Part shown: piece by piece, positions 33,189 through 34,199 of the stretch
How positions within the stretch are numbered: position 1 is the stretch's first letter
Layout: each line of letters opens with the position of its first letter
Assembly: GCA_013349585.1 (NCBI GenBank)
Contig: DUZG01000015.1
Location: forward strand, 1-34,199
Source of the DNA: Nitrospinota bacterium
GTDB taxonomy: Bacteria; Nitrospinota; Nitrospinia; Nitrospinales; VA-1
DNA length: 34,199 nt
Direction of reading: 5' to 3'
Program-made: the position numbers and the translations under genes
The notes under the pieces: generated by a model
The model's input: the letters and a program-made list of their open reading frames with translations, nothing else
Told to the model about the DNA's origin: nothing
Databases searched by the model: none

Positions 33189-34088
33189 ATGATTTCCTCA
33201 ACACTTAAAAAATGGATCGGCCTCCCCATTACCTGCGAGAATCCCAAGTCGATATTTGTAGGATTAATTGGCGGAGTCGGTGATTTAATTGCGGCAGCCC
33301 CCTCGGTAGCGGCTTTAAAAAGGAAATATCCAAAAGCTAAATTAACTTTTGGTGTTGGAGATGGAATATTTTTTAATACCATAAAAAACGATCCCAATAT
33401 TGATCATTTTGAAACTCCATTTTCCTATAATGTCTGGAAGAAGAGAGGTCATAGAAAGGCCTATCGAGAAAAATATAAAGAGCATGATCTGGTCTTTCTT
33501 CTAGATAATGGGAATAGAGACTGGTGGAAGCCCCAAAAACACTTGCTCGACATCTATGCGGAAAAATGTGCGGTTACATTGGAGCAACGCAGACCTTTAA
33601 TTTATCTCAATGACAAGGACGTTAAAGAAGCTCAAAAGAAACTGAATGAATTGGGAGTATCCAACGACGACAAGCTGATGATTCTTTCACCAGAAACCCG
33701 ATCTAAAAAAGAAATGAAGGAATGGCCTTATGATCGGTTTATATCCCTCATTGAAAGAATCAATAAAAATTATGATTTTAAAATCATTACCTTTGTTTCT
33801 AAGGAAAACCCCTATGATTATGTCGGAACCATTCTTTTAAAAGGATATCCTTTAGGCCCCTCGTCAGCAATGATTCAAAAAGCAAATTTTTACCTTGGGC
33901 TTGACAATGGGTTGACACATATGGCTTCCTGCTTCGACGTGAAAATGATTTCCATTCATATCGGGTTCCCCGTGGAATGCTGCGGGCCTCTTTCCCCCTT
34001 TGCGACAACAATAGCCCACAAACCTTTCGATCCACCCGATTCCATTTCGGTCGATGAGGTTTACGAAGCGTTGCAACAATCCATTTAA
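33189..34088 (+). CDS. Family 9 glycosyltransferase (heptosyltransferase-like)
   Basis: This 299-residue GT-B enzyme has the family N-terminal pattern GLIGGVGDLIAAAPSVAALKRKYP, which follows the acceptor-side nucleotide loop of heptosyltransferases, ILSPETRSKKEMKEWPYDRF in the middle, and the C-terminal donor-site segment FYLGLDNGLTHMASCFDVKMISIHIG. Relatives add heptose to the lipopolysaccharide core on the cytoplasmic face. The family's usual DTG is replaced by DNG here. It is shorter than WaaC/WaaF (about 320-350). The ATG at 33189 has only a weak ribosome site. Donor sugar is not determined. Confidence 0.88.
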   Translation: MISSTLKKWIGLPITCENPKSIFVGLIGGVGDLIAAAPSVAALKRKYPKAKLTFGVGDGIFFNTIKNDPNIDHFETPFSYNVWKKRGHRKAYREKYKEHDLVFLLDNGNRDWWKPQKHLLDIYAEKCAVTLEQRRPLIYLNDKDVKEAQKKLNELGVSNDDKLMILSPETRSKKEMKEWPYDRFISLIERINKNYDFKIITFVSKENPYDYVGTILLKGYPLGPSSAMIQKANFYLGLDNGLTHMASCFDVKMISIHIGFPVECCGPLSPFATTIAHKPFDPPDSISVDEVYEALQQSI

Positions 34089-34199
34089 AAGATTAGATGT
34101 GAATTTCTTTGTTTTATCATATCTGCATCTACCGCCTAAAATCCGGTACAATATTTTCACATATCTTCTTTTTCGTGTATTTTAGCGGAATTAAATTTG
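34089..34199. other. 3' flank after the glycosyltransferase gene
   Basis: This 111-base AT-rich tail has an imperfect inverted repeat, CCGCCTAAAAT (34132-34142) and ATTTTAGCGG (34179-34188), with one bulged base. It lies too far from the stop and lacks a T-run, so it is not clearly a terminator. No gene is visible to the window end. Confidence 0.4.

Overview
The window comes from a Gram-negative, diderm bacterium with a moderate-to-low GC genome. The evidence is a type II secretion operon, outer-membrane-type lipoproteins, a class A penicillin-binding protein, a long-chain polyprenyl diphosphate synthase and a heptosyltransferase-like glycosyltransferase. I cannot fix the phylum from sequence alone. 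The gene content would suit an environmental group such as Nitrospinota or a deltaproteobacterial relative, but that is a guess. There are no insertion sequences, CRISPR arrays, tRNAs or rRNAs that I can see.

Region 1 (1-11411, + strand) is one tight type II secretion system operon: the tail of a gspC-like gene, then gspE, F, G, H, I, J, K, L, M and finally the secretin gspD. Genes from gspG onward overlap or nearly touch. The secretin is last rather than beside gspC, and it carries an SH3-like domain between its lipoprotein signal and its N domains.

Region 2 (11667-16427, + strand) is a sulfur/cysteine island: a cysteine synthase (cysK type), a threonine-synthase-like enzyme, a ThiS/MoaD/CysO-type sulfur carrier, a MoeB/ThiF-type activating enzyme, a second cysteine-synthase-like enzyme and a thioredoxin-fold [2Fe-2S] ferredoxin. 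The likely scheme is that the E1-like enzyme adenylates the carrier, the carrier becomes a thiocarboxylate, and a PLP enzyme uses that sulfur to make cysteine or a related amino acid. The carrier ends GGTN rather than GG, so it probably needs C-terminal trimming, yet no protease gene is present here.

Region 3 (16435-25148, - strand) holds an asymmetric heterodimeric ABC exporter pair. Upstream of it is a probable four-gene unit: an XRE-type regulator, an unrecognised one-TM protein, a class A PBP and a SPOR-domain membrane protein. An inverted repeat just upstream of the regulator could be its own operator.

Region 4 (25149-31115) is mixed. It has two small unrecognised genes, a TPR-like/radical SAM gene pair behind a good promoter, a 42-residue lipoprotein gene with its own terminator, biotin protein ligase without a DNA-binding domain, an exported HEAT-repeat protein and a family 2 glycosyltransferase.

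Region 5 (31116-34199) holds a polyprenyl diphosphate synthase, a decayed AMMECR1-domain pseudogene broken by several frameshifts and stops, and a family 9 glycosyltransferase.

The items most worth a second look are the sulfur-carrier cluster with its GGTN tail, the SH3-secretin, the radical SAM/TPR pair, and the AMMECR1 remnant. All protein calls rest on reading motifs by eye; no database search was run.
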